Shown in pieces: positions 45,136 to 53,013 of a stretch of 64,000 bases of DNA. The position numbers were made by a program, and so were the translations under genes. The stretch lies in the NCBI RefSeq assembly GCF_029626225.1, contig NZ_JARUBP010000001.1, forward strand, positions 6,448,001 to 6,512,000. The letters are read 5' to 3'. Source of the stretch: Asanoa sp. WMMD1127 (lineage in GTDB: Bacteria > Actinomycetota > Actinomycetes > Mycobacteriales > Micromonosporaceae). Numbering within the stretch: the first letter of the stretch is position 1; every line of letters begins with the position of its first letter. The notes beneath the pieces were generated by a model. The model was not told the origin of the DNA and did not search any database. It saw only the letters and a list, made by a program, of their open reading frames with translations.

Positions 45136-46340
45136 AGCCGCCGCCCCGGCAGCAGCGACCCGCGGGTCAGCACCACGTCGACCGCCACGGCGACGATGAG
45201 CACGGCGCCGGTGGCGAAGTACTGCACCTCGGTCGAGAGGCCGAGCAGCTGGACGCCGTTGCTGATCGAGCCGATCACCAGGGCGCCGAGGAGGGCGGAC
45301 CAGATGGAGCCGCGGCCGGCGAACAGGCTCGTGCCGCCGACCACGGCCGCGGCGATCGCGTTGAGCATCAGCGGCCCGCCGCCCGAGGTGACCGAGACGC
45401 CGAGCTGCCGGGACGCGTCGACCATGCCGGCCACGGCGGCGCAGGCGCCGAGGACCAGGAAGGAGTAGAGCACCATGCGGCGGACCGGGATGCCGGCGCG
45501 CTGGGCGGCCTCGCGGTCACCGCCGGCGGCGTACAGGTGGATGCCGTAGCGGGTCTGGGTCGTGGCGTACCAGGCGATGAGCATCATCACCGCGAGGATC
45601 AGCAGGGGCAGCGGCAGGCCGCGCTGGCGGGTCAGGGTGAACACGCCCCCGAACAGCACGACGGCGACGAGCAGCGAGGGCACGACCACCGCGGCGAGTG
45701 AGGTGAGCGAGCCGGTGGAGAGGCGCTCGCGGTGCTGGAACAGGCGGTACGCGGCGTACGCGAGCGTGCCGACCGCGGCCAGCCCGTAGCTCGCGCCCGC
45801 CGGGACCGCCGTGCTGGCGATCTTGGCGAACGGGGTGCCGGCGACGCTGACCGTGAACTCCGGCGGCAGCACGACCAGGATCAGGCCCTGCAGGATGACC
45901 ATGCCGCCGAGCGTGACGATCAGCGACGGCACGCCGAACATGATGATCTGCGCCTCGACGAACGTGACGCCCATTCCGGCGACCACCGCGGCCGCGATCC
46001 CGACGGGCAGCGGGAGTCCACTGTTGACGGTCAACCCGGCCGCCACCGCCGCGCACACCCCGGACAGGACCGCCGACGACAGGTCGATCTCGCCGACGAG
46101 CAGCACGAAGACGACCCCGAGGGCGAGGATCGCGGTGGTCACGATCTGCAGGGTCAGGTTGGTGATGTTCTGGAAGCTGAGGTACGCGCTGCTCTGGCTG
46201 TAGAAGACGGCCCAGATGATCGCAAGCACGACGAGCACCGGGATGCTGCGGTGCCCCCGCGCGGCCGCCTCGATCGCCCGGGTGACCCGGGTGCGGGTGG
46301 CCGCGGGCGCGCCGACCGCGGGTGTGGTCGAGATGGTCAC
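45132..46340 (-). CDS. ABC importer permease, RbsC/XylH family
   Basis: A 402-residue polytopic protein with about ten membrane segments. Family features include ILALGVVFVLLVGEIDLSS, PSLIVTLGGMVILQGL, the cytoplasmic EAA-like loop AAGGDREAAQRAGIPVRR and NGVQLLGLSTEVQYFATGAV. It resembles XylH-type sugar permeases, but close relatives also carry other small solutes. The start overlaps the ATPase gene stop (ATGA) and its end overlaps the ligase start, so the importer and ligase are translated together. Confidence 0.92.
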   Translation of the reverse strand: MTISTTPAVGAPAATRTRVTRAIEAAARGHRSIPVLVVLAIIWAVFYSQSSAYLSFQNITNLTLQIVTTAILALGVVFVLLVGEIDLSSAVLSGVCAAVAAGLTVNSGLPLPVGIAAAVVAGMGVTFVEAQIIMFGVPSLIVTLGGMVILQGLILVVLPPEFTVSVAGTPFAKIASTAVPAGASYGLAAVGTLAYAAYRLFQHRERLSTGSLTSLAAVVVPSLLVAVVLFGGVFTLTRQRGLPLPLLILAVMMLIAWYATTQTRYGIHLYAAGGDREAAQRAGIPVRRMVLYSFLVLGACAAVAGMVDASRQLGVSVTSGGGPLMLNAIAAAVVGGTSLFAGRGSIWSALLGALVIGSISNGVQLLGLSTEVQYFATGAVLIVAVAVDVVLTRGSLLPGRRL

Positions 46341-47104
46341 GGCTCTCCGCCTTCGTCGTCGGTGGACTCGGCCGCACCGGTCATCGCGCTGACCAGGTCC
46401 GCCGGGGTGTAGCCGCCGCGGGTGAACTCGGCGACCTTCGCGCCGAGCCGCAGCACGACGACCCGGTCCGCCACCTGCCGCACGTCCTTCATGTCGTGCG
46501 AGATGACCACCACGCCGCGGCCCTGCTCCCGGAGGCGGGCGATCAGGTCCAGCACCTCACCGCGCTGCGAGACGCCGAGCGCCGCGGTCGGCTCGTCGAG
46601 CAGCACCACCGCCGGGTCGCTGATCAGCGCGCGGCCGATCGCGATGCCCTGGCGCTGGCCACCGGAGAGCGCGACGACCGGCGTGTTGAGCGCCCGCAGC
46701 TTGACCGACAGCGACTCGAGCACGCGCTGCGCCTGCTCCTCCATGACGTGCCGGCGGACCCGCCGCCCGGACCAGACCGGGCCGTAGCGCTCCTGCCCGA
46801 GGAACAGGTTCTGCACCGCGTCGAGGTTGTCGCAGAGCGAGAGGTCCTGGAAGACGGTGCGGATGCCCGCCTCGGCGGCGGCCCGTGGGGACTCCAGGCG
46901 GCGGGCCTCGCCGCGGACGCGGATCTCGCCCTCGTCGTGCGGCTCCACACCGGACACGATCTTGACCAATGTGGACTTTCCCGCGCCGTTGTCGCCGACG
47001 AGGGCCACCACCTCGCCCGCGTGCACCGACAGGTCGACCTCGTGCAGGGCGCGTACGCCGCCGAAGTGCTTCGACACCTTCGTCAGCTCGAGTAGAGGGG
47101 TCAT
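46337..47104 (-). CDS. ABC importer ATPase (single NBD, sugar type)
   Basis: A 255-residue ATPase. Walker A VGDNGAGKSTLVK (about 37-49), Q-loop FQDLSLCDNL, signature LSGGQRQGIAIGRAL and Walker B VVLLDEPTAAL with H-loop ISHDMKD are all intact. It is a single NBD (as in XylG-half or FrcA-type systems) rather than the tandem RbsA form, so two copies should pair. GGAGGAAGGAAG directly precedes the ATG. A strong hairpin separates it from the binding-protein gene upstream. Confidence 0.93.
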   Translation of the reverse strand: MTPLLELTKVSKHFGGVRALHEVDLSVHAGEVVALVGDNGAGKSTLVKIVSGVEPHDEGEIRVRGEARRLESPRAAAEAGIRTVFQDLSLCDNLDAVQNLFLGQERYGPVWSGRRVRRHVMEEQAQRVLESLSVKLRALNTPVVALSGGQRQGIAIGRALISDPAVVLLDEPTAALGVSQRGEVLDLIARLREQGRGVVVISHDMKDVRQVADRVVVLRLGAKVAEFTRGGYTPADLVSAMTGAAESTDDEGGEP

Positions 47105-47120
47105 GCTTCCTTCCTCCGCC

Positions 47121-47148
47121 GGGCGGCCGGCGTGCCCGCCGGCCGCCC
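47121..47148 (-). terminator. Intercistronic hairpin between the binding-protein and ATPase genes
   Basis: A perfect 12-bp GC stem (GGGCGGCCGGCG) with a TGCC loop in the 56-base gap after the binding-protein stop and before the ATPase ribosome-binding site. It may act as a partial terminator or 3' stabiliser so that binding protein is made in excess. Confidence 0.6.
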
Positions 47149-47160
47149 GCTGACGATGGG

Positions 47161-48302
47161 CTACTTGTTGCGGGTCTGGCAGGTCGGCGTCTGCGCCGCC
47201 GGGCCCGTGCAGATCTGCTGCCACGTGAACATGCCGAGGTCGACGGCCTGCTGCACCGCGTCGCCGGGGTCCTTGCCGTCCTCGAGGTGGATCAGCGTCG
47301 CGTCGAGCTTGGCCGTGGGCACCTGCATCGCGCCGTTGTCGATGGTGTCCTTGACCAGGTCGGCCGGCGGCTGCTGGCCACCGATAGCCGCAACGGCGAT
47401 CTTCGCGGCGGCCTCGGCCTCGACCTTGAACGCCTTGAGCACGTTGTCCTGCTGGTCGCCGGTCAGCATGTACTGCAGGCCCGTGAGCTCCGGGTTCTGG
47501 CCGCCGTACACCGGGATCTGAACGCTCTTGCCCTTGAGCGCGGCGATGATGCCGGCCGTGATGCCGTCGTAGAAGCCGAGGAACGCCCCGACGCCGTTCT
47601 GCGTCTTGGTCAGGCACTGCTCGGTCGCCTTCGTGGCGTTGTCCGGCGCCCAGTCCTTGATGTAGTCCTCGCAGACCACCTGGATGTCGCCGCTGCTGAT
47701 CAGCGGGTCGAGCACCTTGTTCTGCCCGGCCAGCATCTGCGTGGTGTAGACGTCGCCCTTGTTGCCGTACTGCCGAGCGATCTTGACCGGCTTCGCGCCG
47801 AGCTTGCCGCTGGTGACCTGCTCGGCGAAGTAGGTTGCCTGTTGCGCGCCGACCTTCTCCGGGTCGAACACGACCTGGGCGTAGAGGGTGCCCTTGATGG
47901 GCGGGTTCTCATAGCCGATGACCGGGACCTTGGCCTGCTCGGCGGCCTGCAGCAGGCCCGCGCTGGTGTTGGGGTCCGCGGCCACGACGACCAGCGCCTT
48001 GGCGCCGGCCGCGATCGCGGCGTTGGCCTGGGCGAGCTGCTGGTTGGAGTCGCCGCCGGCGTTGACGAACTTGACCTCGACGTTCGGGTCGAGCGCCTTG
48101 ATCGCCTTCTCGAACGCCGGGCCGTCCTGCTGGATGTAGCGGGTCGGGGTGGTGTTGGGGGCCATGAAGTAGACGAGCTTCGAGCCGGAACCGTCGCCCG
48201 AGCCGGCGTCGTCGCCGCCGCACGCGGCGACCGAGAGGAGAAGGCTGGCGCTGGCCGCTCCGGCGATGACCGCCCGGCGGAACGCGCCATGAGACGCTTC
48301 AC
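47161..48302 (-). CDS. ABC substrate-binding lipoprotein (Peripla_BP_4 type), apparent 1-base deletion near the 5' end
   Basis: About 380 residues. Mature features are intact: lipobox LLLSVAACGG, then VYFMAPNTTPTRYIQQ, VEVKFVNAGGDSNQQLAQAN, VVVAADPNTSAGLLQAAEQA, PVIGYENPP and YGGQNPELTGLQYML, a sugar-type periplasmic binding protein. The only good start is the GTG at 48302 with GGAG seven bases upstream; it gives MKRLMAR and then goes out of frame. The signal sequence FRRAVIAGAASASLLL is in another frame with no ATG, GTG or TTG. One base is missing between 48290 and 48283 relative to an expected MKRLMARFRRAV. Either a real null or leaky mutation, or a sequencing error. Confidence 0.8.
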
Positions 48303-48392
48303 TGGGTACTCCTTCTGGTGAACATCGGTGTGGAGGCGCGCGGCATCGGGACGGGACCCGGGCGGGGCCGTCCGTTGTCGTGCCTGTGCCCG

Positions 48393-50147
48393 TCAGGGCG
48401 TAGGGAGTCCCGCGTGCTTCGCGGTGATCTGCAGGGCCAGGTGCTTGGAGTAGATGCGGACCCAGGCGAGCGGTCCGCCCATGTACCAGAACGCGGGGTG
48501 ACCCGTGCGCCGGTACAGGCCGCCGATCTCGCCGTCTTCCCCGATGCCGAGGACGAGCGGGAGCCGGTCGGCGACCGCGTCGCCGAAGAGCCGGCGGGCG
48601 GTCTCGCGCATGTTCTTGTATCCCGTCGCGAGGACGACGAGGTCGGCCTCGAGCGTGCGGCCGTCCGCCAGGCGGATCCCGTCGGGCGTGAACGCGGCGA
48701 GGCCGGCGCCCTGCGCCAGCTTGATCTTCCCGTCGGCGATCAGCCCGGAGGCGCCCACGTCGATGTAGTAGCCACCGCCGTAGGCCAGCGCGTAACCCAT
48801 CAAACCGGTGCCGTCGGGACCGTCGTTGCGCTTGAAGCCGACCGCGTCGAGGGCGGCGAGCAGCGCGGCGTCCTTCTCCGCGGTGGCTTTGACGCCGTCC
48901 TTGGCGAACTCCAGGACCAGCGGCCACGGGGTTCCGGCGGCCAGCAGGTCGGCGTACGCCGTCGGCGGGCCGCCCTCGACGAAGTTGCTGCCGAAGATGG
49001 CCGGGATGCCGTGCTCCTGGCTGATGATGTGGGTCGACGAGCGCTGCACGAGCGTCACGTCCGCACCGGCCTCGTAGAGGTCCTGCGCGATGTCGTGACC
49101 GCTGTTGCAGGCGCCGACGACGACCGCCTTCTTCCCCGCCCAGTCGCCGGCCGCGCCGTGACGGCTGGAGTGGTAGGTCGTCCCGGCGAACGACTCGCGG
49201 CCCGGCACGTCGGGCACGTTGGGCTCGCCGGCCGCGCCGGTCGCCAGGATGACGTCGCGGGGGCGCAGCTCGCGCTCGCCCTGCGGCGTGCGGACCCGCA
49301 GCGTCCACCGGCCGGCGGCCTCGTCGAAGTGGCTGTCGGTCAGCTCGGCCGACGTCCAGACATTGAGCTCCATCGCCGCGGCGTACGACTCGAACCAGTC
49401 GGCGATCTTGTCCTTCGGGCAGTAGACGGGCCACGAGTCCGGATAGGGCAGGTAGGGCAGGTGGTCGGCCCACACCGGGTCGTGCAGCACCAGCGAGTGG
49501 TAGCGCTTGCGCCACCCGTCGCCGACCCGCTCGCTCTTCTCGAGGATGAGCGTGTCGACGCCCATGAGGCCGAGGTTCGCGGCGACCGTCAGGCCGCCCT
49601 GGCCGGCGCCGATCACCACGACGTCGGGGTCGGGGTCGGCAATCCTCTGCTGCCGCTGTTGCAGCCAGTTGCGGCCGCCGGCCGGGTTGTGCCGCGGGCC
49701 GCGGGACCGGCGCGGGCCGATCGCCCGCTCGTGCCCCCGCAGGTCGTCGAGCTCGGTCAGCACGGTCCAGGCGACCCAGTCGCCGTTCTCCCGTCGGAGG
49801 CGCACCGCGCCGCGGCCGAAGCCGAGCGGGGTCTCGAACGTGATGAACGCTTCGACCGTGTCGCCGGCGAAGCGGGGGCCGAACTCCGTGGTCAGCCGGA
49901 CGTTCGTGATCGCGTCGGGGGTCAGCCGCTCGGCCAGCATCGCGGCGACCTGCTCCTGGCCGTGGTAGGTGCCCAGGTCCCAGGTGAGCGCCAGCAGGTC
50001 GCGCCACCAGCAGTCGCGGGCCAGCAGCGCGGTGGTGCCCGCGACGTCGGCGGCGGCCAGTGTCGCGGTGATTCGGTCCAGCCACGCGGCGAACGTGGCC
50101 GCCGCCGTGGCTTCGGTCGCGATGGTCTGGTGTGTATCCGTCGCCAT
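48393..50147 (-). CDS. Flavin-containing monooxygenase with N-terminal NTF2-like domain
   Basis: A 584-residue FAD/NADPH enzyme. Residues 1-150 form a SnoaL/NTF2-like domain (FAAWLDRITATLAAADVAGT, RLRRENGDWVAWTVL). The FMO part has the FAD site VVVIGAGQGGLTVAANLG (about 174-191), the NADPH site AVVVGACNSGHDIAQDLYEA and the late ATG motif VVLATGYKNM. Such proteins hydroxylate or insert oxygen beside ketones, N or S. The ATG has GAAGGG eight bases upstream. It is first in the leftward operon, divergent from the acyl-CoA dehydrogenase. A Baeyer-Villiger role producing an ester or lactone is possible but not shown. Confidence 0.88.
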   Translation of the reverse strand: MATDTHQTIATEATAAATFAAWLDRITATLAAADVAGTTALLARDCWWRDLLALTWDLGTYHGQEQVAAMLAERLTPDAITNVRLTTEFGPRFAGDTVEAFITFETPLGFGRGAVRLRRENGDWVAWTVLTELDDLRGHERAIGPRRSRGPRHNPAGGRNWLQQRQQRIADPDPDVVVIGAGQGGLTVAANLGLMGVDTLILEKSERVGDGWRKRYHSLVLHDPVWADHLPYLPYPDSWPVYCPKDKIADWFESYAAAMELNVWTSAELTDSHFDEAAGRWTLRVRTPQGERELRPRDVILATGAAGEPNVPDVPGRESFAGTTYHSSRHGAAGDWAGKKAVVVGACNSGHDIAQDLYEAGADVTLVQRSSTHIISQEHGIPAIFGSNFVEGGPPTAYADLLAAGTPWPLVLEFAKDGVKATAEKDAALLAALDAVGFKRNDGPDGTGLMGYALAYGGGYYIDVGASGLIADGKIKLAQGAGLAAFTPDGIRLADGRTLEADLVVLATGYKNMRETARRLFGDAVADRLPLVLGIGEDGEIGGLYRRTGHPAFWYMGGPLAWVRIYSKHLALQITAKHAGLPTP

Positions 50148-50165
50148 TGACGCGCCCTTCCGTCC

Positions 50166-50181
50166 GTATCAGTCTTGATAC
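50166..50181. promoter_or_regulatory. Inverted repeat in the divergent promoter (candidate TetR operator)
   Basis: GTATCAGTCTTGATAC has perfect 6-bp arms with a 4-base spacer, 19 bases upstream of the monooxygenase ATG. Confidence 0.55.
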
Positions 50182-50184
50182 AGT

Positions 50185-50200
50185 CCGAGCGCTCGCTCGG
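50185..50200. promoter_or_regulatory. Second inverted repeat in the divergent promoter
   Basis: CCGAGCGCTCGCTCGG has perfect 7-bp arms and a CT spacer, four bases from the previous repeat. GAGCGCTC-type palindromes are common TetR-family targets. GAAACTTTC at 50247-50255 is a further small palindrome nearer the dehydrogenase gene. Confidence 0.55.
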
Positions 50201-50284
50201 TAGCGAGAGTCTGGACCCTCGACCTTGTGACGAGCAACACCTTCGTGAAACTTTCTCGCAACCCGGCCGACAAGTGAGGTGCCC

Positions 50285-51442
50285 ATGACCGATCGGTTGA
50301 CCGACCTCGTCGCGCGGACGAGGGCGTTCGTCGACGAGCACGTGATCCCCGTCGAGGACGCGTGGGACGGCGACGCCACCGCCGCGGGCGGCGACCGGCT
50401 CCGCGTCGACCTGCAGCGGGCGGCCCGGGCGGCGGGCGTGTTCGCCCCGCACGCGCCCCGCGAGTACGGCGGCCTGGGGCTTGGGATGGCCGACCGCGCG
50501 CCGGTGTTCGAGGCGGCCGGGCGGTCGGTGTTCGGGCCGATGGCGCTGAACCTCAACGCGCCCGACGAGGGCAACCTGCACCTGCTGGACCAGGTGGCGG
50601 TCGGCGAGCAGCGCACGCGCTACCTGGCGCCGCTGGCCCGCGGCGAGCAGCGGTCGGCGTTCGCGATGACGGAGCCGCCGCCCGGCGCCGGGTCGGACCC
50701 GAGCGCACTGTTGACCACGGCGCGGCGCGACGGTGCGGGGTGGCTGATCGACGGGCACAAGAAGTTCATCACCGGGGCCGACGGCGCCGGGTTCTTCATC
50801 GTGATGGCCCGGACCGATGGGGCCACCATGTTCCTGGTGCCGGCGGACCGGGCCGGACTGCGCATCACCCGGCATGTGCCCACAATGGACAAGTCGATGA
50901 TCGGCGGACACTGCGAGATCGAGCTGTCCGGAGTGCGGGTGGGTCCCGACGACGTGCTGGGCGAGGTCGACGAGGGGTTCCGCTACGCCCAGGTGCGCCT
51001 CGGTCCGGCCCGGCTGACGCACGTGATGCGGTGGCTGGGCGCGGCCCAGCGGGCGCACGAGACCGCGGTCGCCTATGTCGCGCAGCGCTCGTCGTTCGGC
51101 CGGCCGCTCGCGGAGCAGGGCATGGTCGAGCTGATGATCGCCGACAACGAGATCGACCTCGCCGCGACGCGGGCCCTGCTGCTGACCGCGTGCCGGGCGA
51201 TCGACTCCGGCGCCGCCGGGCGGGAGGAGACCTCGCTGGCCAAGGTGTTCGGGGCCGAGGCGGTGCACCGGGTCGCGGACCGGGCCGTGCAGCTGTGCGG
51301 CGGCGCGGGCGTGTCGGCCGATCTGCCGGTCGCCCGGATCGCCCGCGAGATCAGGCCGTTCCGGATCTACGACGGCCCTTCGGAGGTCCACCGGATGTCG
51401 CTCGCCCGGCGGGCCGTCCGAAGGTACGGCCGGCGCGACTGA
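50285..51442 (+). CDS. Acyl-CoA dehydrogenase of the ACAD10/11 type
   Basis: A 385-residue FAD enzyme with the three ACAD domains. FAMTEPPPGAGSDPSAL and GHKKFITGADGAGFFIV mark the middle domain; the C-terminal helices carry RLGPARLTHVMRWLGAAQRA, FGRPLAEQGMV, KVFGAEAVHRVADRAVQLCG and AGVSADLPVARIAREI. These match the ACAD10/11 group, as does RIYDGPSEVH, where the catalytic Glu of classical ACADs is Asp. In that group the enzyme works with an APH-like kinase on 4-hydroxyacyl-CoA; such a kinase is at 40796. AGGTG lies before the ATG. The TGA abuts the stop of the convergent sortase gene. Confidence 0.88.
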   Translation: MTDRLTDLVARTRAFVDEHVIPVEDAWDGDATAAGGDRLRVDLQRAARAAGVFAPHAPREYGGLGLGMADRAPVFEAAGRSVFGPMALNLNAPDEGNLHLLDQVAVGEQRTRYLAPLARGEQRSAFAMTEPPPGAGSDPSALLTTARRDGAGWLIDGHKKFITGADGAGFFIVMARTDGATMFLVPADRAGLRITRHVPTMDKSMIGGHCEIELSGVRVGPDDVLGEVDEGFRYAQVRLGPARLTHVMRWLGAAQRAHETAVAYVAQRSSFGRPLAEQGMVELMIADNEIDLAATRALLLTACRAIDSGAAGREETSLAKVFGAEAVHRVADRAVQLCGGAGVSADLPVARIAREIRPFRIYDGPSEVHRMSLARRAVRRYGRRD

Positions 51443-52126
51443 TCAGGCAGCCGTCGCGAACACGATGACATTGTCCTTGTAGGTGTGTGCCTTGTTGTCG
51501 AACACGCCGCCACAGGTGACGAGGCGCAGGCTCGGCTTGGCGCTCGGCCCGTAGACGAGCGTGGTCGGGAACGACTTCTTCGGGTACGACTTCACGCCGT
51601 CCACTGTGAACTTGGCGGTGCTGCCGTCCTTGCGGGCGATGGTGATGACGTCCTTCTTGCGCAGCGCGCCGAGCTGGAAGAACACCGCCGCGCCGGTCTT
51701 CGCCGTGGTCACGTGACCCACGACGACGGCGTTGCCGAGCTCGCCGGGTGACGGACCGCCGGAGTACCAGCCGGCCAGCTCGGGCTTGTCGAGCGGCGGC
51801 ACCGCCAGGGTGCCGTCGGCCCTGAGCCCGAGCTTCATGATCTTGGCCTTCAGGCCGATCTTCTTGATGGAGATGCTGACGGGCGCCGACCGGGCCAGCT
51901 GCTTGACCTTGGTCTTGGCCTTGACGGTGCCGCCGGTCGGCGGAGCGAAGCTCGGTTCCGCCTCGGCGACCGGCGCGGGTGGGGTCGGCGTCTGCTTGAA
52001 GGAGGCGCCGAGCAGCGCGACGCCCGCGAGCGCGACGAGGGCAACGAGGACGACGCCGGCGGCGCGCCACGGAATACCGCGGCGGCCGCCGGCTCGTGCC
52101 GTCGAGGCCTCAGGCAACGGCGCCAT
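51443..52126 (-). CDS. Class F sortase
   Basis: A 227-residue membrane-anchored transpeptidase. An N-terminal membrane segment (GVVLVALVALAGVALLG) and a Pro-rich spacer precede the sortase barrel: catalytic His in VVVGHVTT, Cys in RLVTCGGVFD and the trailing NVIVFATAA; the Arg is in SLRL. The TCGGxFD pattern is characteristic of actinobacterial class F. The ATG at 52126 lies inside the end of the upstream surface-protein gene (17-base overlap), so the two are translated together. Its substrate is probably that neighbour. Confidence 0.87.
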   Translation of the reverse strand: MAPLPEASTARAGGRRGIPWRAAGVVLVALVALAGVALLGASFKQTPTPPAPVAEAEPSFAPPTGGTVKAKTKVKQLARSAPVSISIKKIGLKAKIMKLGLRADGTLAVPPLDKPELAGWYSGGPSPGELGNAVVVGHVTTAKTGAAVFFQLGALRKKDVITIARKDGSTAKFTVDGVKSYPKKSFPTTLVYGPSAKPSLRLVTCGGVFDNKAHTYKDNVIVFATAA

Positions 52127-52535
52127 CGGTCCGGCGGCGGCGCAGGAGCACGAGACCGCCGAGCGCGGCCACCCCGACCAGCGCGGCGCCACTGGTGGCG
52201 AGCGTCGCGTCGGTGCTGACGCCGGCGGCGCCGCCGTCGACCGCACCGCGAGGCGCGCAGTCGTCCCCGCCCTTGGGGCCGTCCTTCTTGTCGCCGTCGT
52301 GCTTGGCGGACTCTTCCTTCTGCGCCTGCCACGGGGCGCCACCCTCGGACGCCTCCCCGTTGGGAGCCCCGCCCTTCGGCCCGTGCCACTCGGCGCACTG
52401 TGCCTTGTCGTCGTGGCCCTTCGGCCAGTCCCCGCCGGGGCCGTCGCTGGCCTGCGCGATGCCGGGCGCCATGAGCAGCGTCGCCCCACCCAGCGCGAGG
52501 CCGGCGAGTACCTTCCCGACGAACTTCTTCGACAT
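52110..52535 (-). CDS. Small secreted protein with sorting-signal-like C-terminus
   Basis: A 141-residue protein with a signal peptide (FVGKVLAGLALGGATLLMAP, cleavage after AQA near 29), a short hydrophilic Lys/Asp/Gly-rich middle with two cysteines, and a C-terminal anchor: LATSG, hydrophobic AALVGVAALGGLVLL and RRRR. The order motif-hydrophobic-basic is that of sortase substrates, but LATSG is not a canonical LPXTG or LAXTG motif. The sortase gene overlaps its 3' end. AAGGGG precedes the ATG. Function otherwise unknown. Confidence 0.78.
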   Translation of the reverse strand: MSKKFVGKVLAGLALGGATLLMAPGIAQASDGPGGDWPKGHDDKAQCAEWHGPKGGAPNGEASEGGAPWQAQKEESAKHDGDKKDGPKGGDDCAPRGAVDGGAAGVSTDATLATSGAALVGVAALGGLVLLRRRRTDGAVA

Positions 52536-52643
52536 CGGTGTCCCCTTCTACCCCCGTGTGCGACCCGACGGAAGTCGAGCCACGACCGACACTAGCCCTC
52601 TTGGGCGTTTTAGGGGGATTGATCGGGTAGATCCGATTTGGGG

Positions 52644-52985
52644 CTACTGTGACGCACCGCCGAAACCGATCTCATTGCCCTCGGGATCGCGATAGGTGAC
52701 CTTGCGTACGCCGTTCTCGTAGGTCTCGTCCTCGGCCGGCTCGAGCCCGCGCTCGGCCAGGCCGGCGACCCGCTGCGCGAGATCCTCGACGAAGAGGGTC
52801 GTCAGCGCATGACCGGCGTGCCCGGGTCGCTGTTCGATGTAGACGAACCGGTGCTCGGCCACCTCCCACACGGCCTCGACGTCGTTGGGCAGGAACGCCG
52901 GCGGCCCGCCGAACAGCCGCTCGTACCACGGAAGGGCGGCCTTCAGGTCCTGAACGGAAATACCCGCGAAGAGATCGACCGACAT
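52644..52985 (-). CDS. VOC (glyoxalase/bleomycin-resistance fold) protein
   Basis: A 113-residue single-unit VOC protein (ISVQDLKAALPWYERLFG; YIEQRPGHAGHALTTLFVED; VTYRDPEGNEIGFG). Both beta-alpha-beta-beta-beta halves are present and DPEGN is the usual C-terminal motif with the metal-site Glu nearby. Function (lyase, dioxygenase or binding protein) cannot be told. The ATG is preceded by TAGCAT and six bases, with no Shine-Dalgarno. It is divergent from the methyltransferase at 53014 with only 28 bases between start codons. Confidence 0.88.
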   Translation of the reverse strand: MSVDLFAGISVQDLKAALPWYERLFGGPPAFLPNDVEAVWEVAEHRFVYIEQRPGHAGHALTTLFVEDLAQRVAGLAERGLEPAEDETYENGVRKVTYRDPEGNEIGFGGASQ

Positions 52986-52991
52986 GTCGCC

Positions 52992-53007
52992 ATGCTAGAG
53001 CTAGCCT
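52992..53007. promoter_or_regulatory. Back-to-back leaderless promoters sharing 28 bases
   Basis: TAGCAT on the minus strand (52997-52992) serves the VOC gene and TAGCCT on the plus strand (53002-53007) serves the methyltransferase. Each is six bases from its ATG, and four bases separate the two hexamers, so polymerase can occupy only one direction at a time. Confidence 0.6.
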
Positions 53008-53013
53008 CACCGC

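Noticed and set aside
47700-48302. A separate 200-residue gene starting at the GTG at 48302
   Set aside because: Only its first few codons are meaningful; the rest is the out-of-frame reading of the binding-protein gene, best explained by a missing base.
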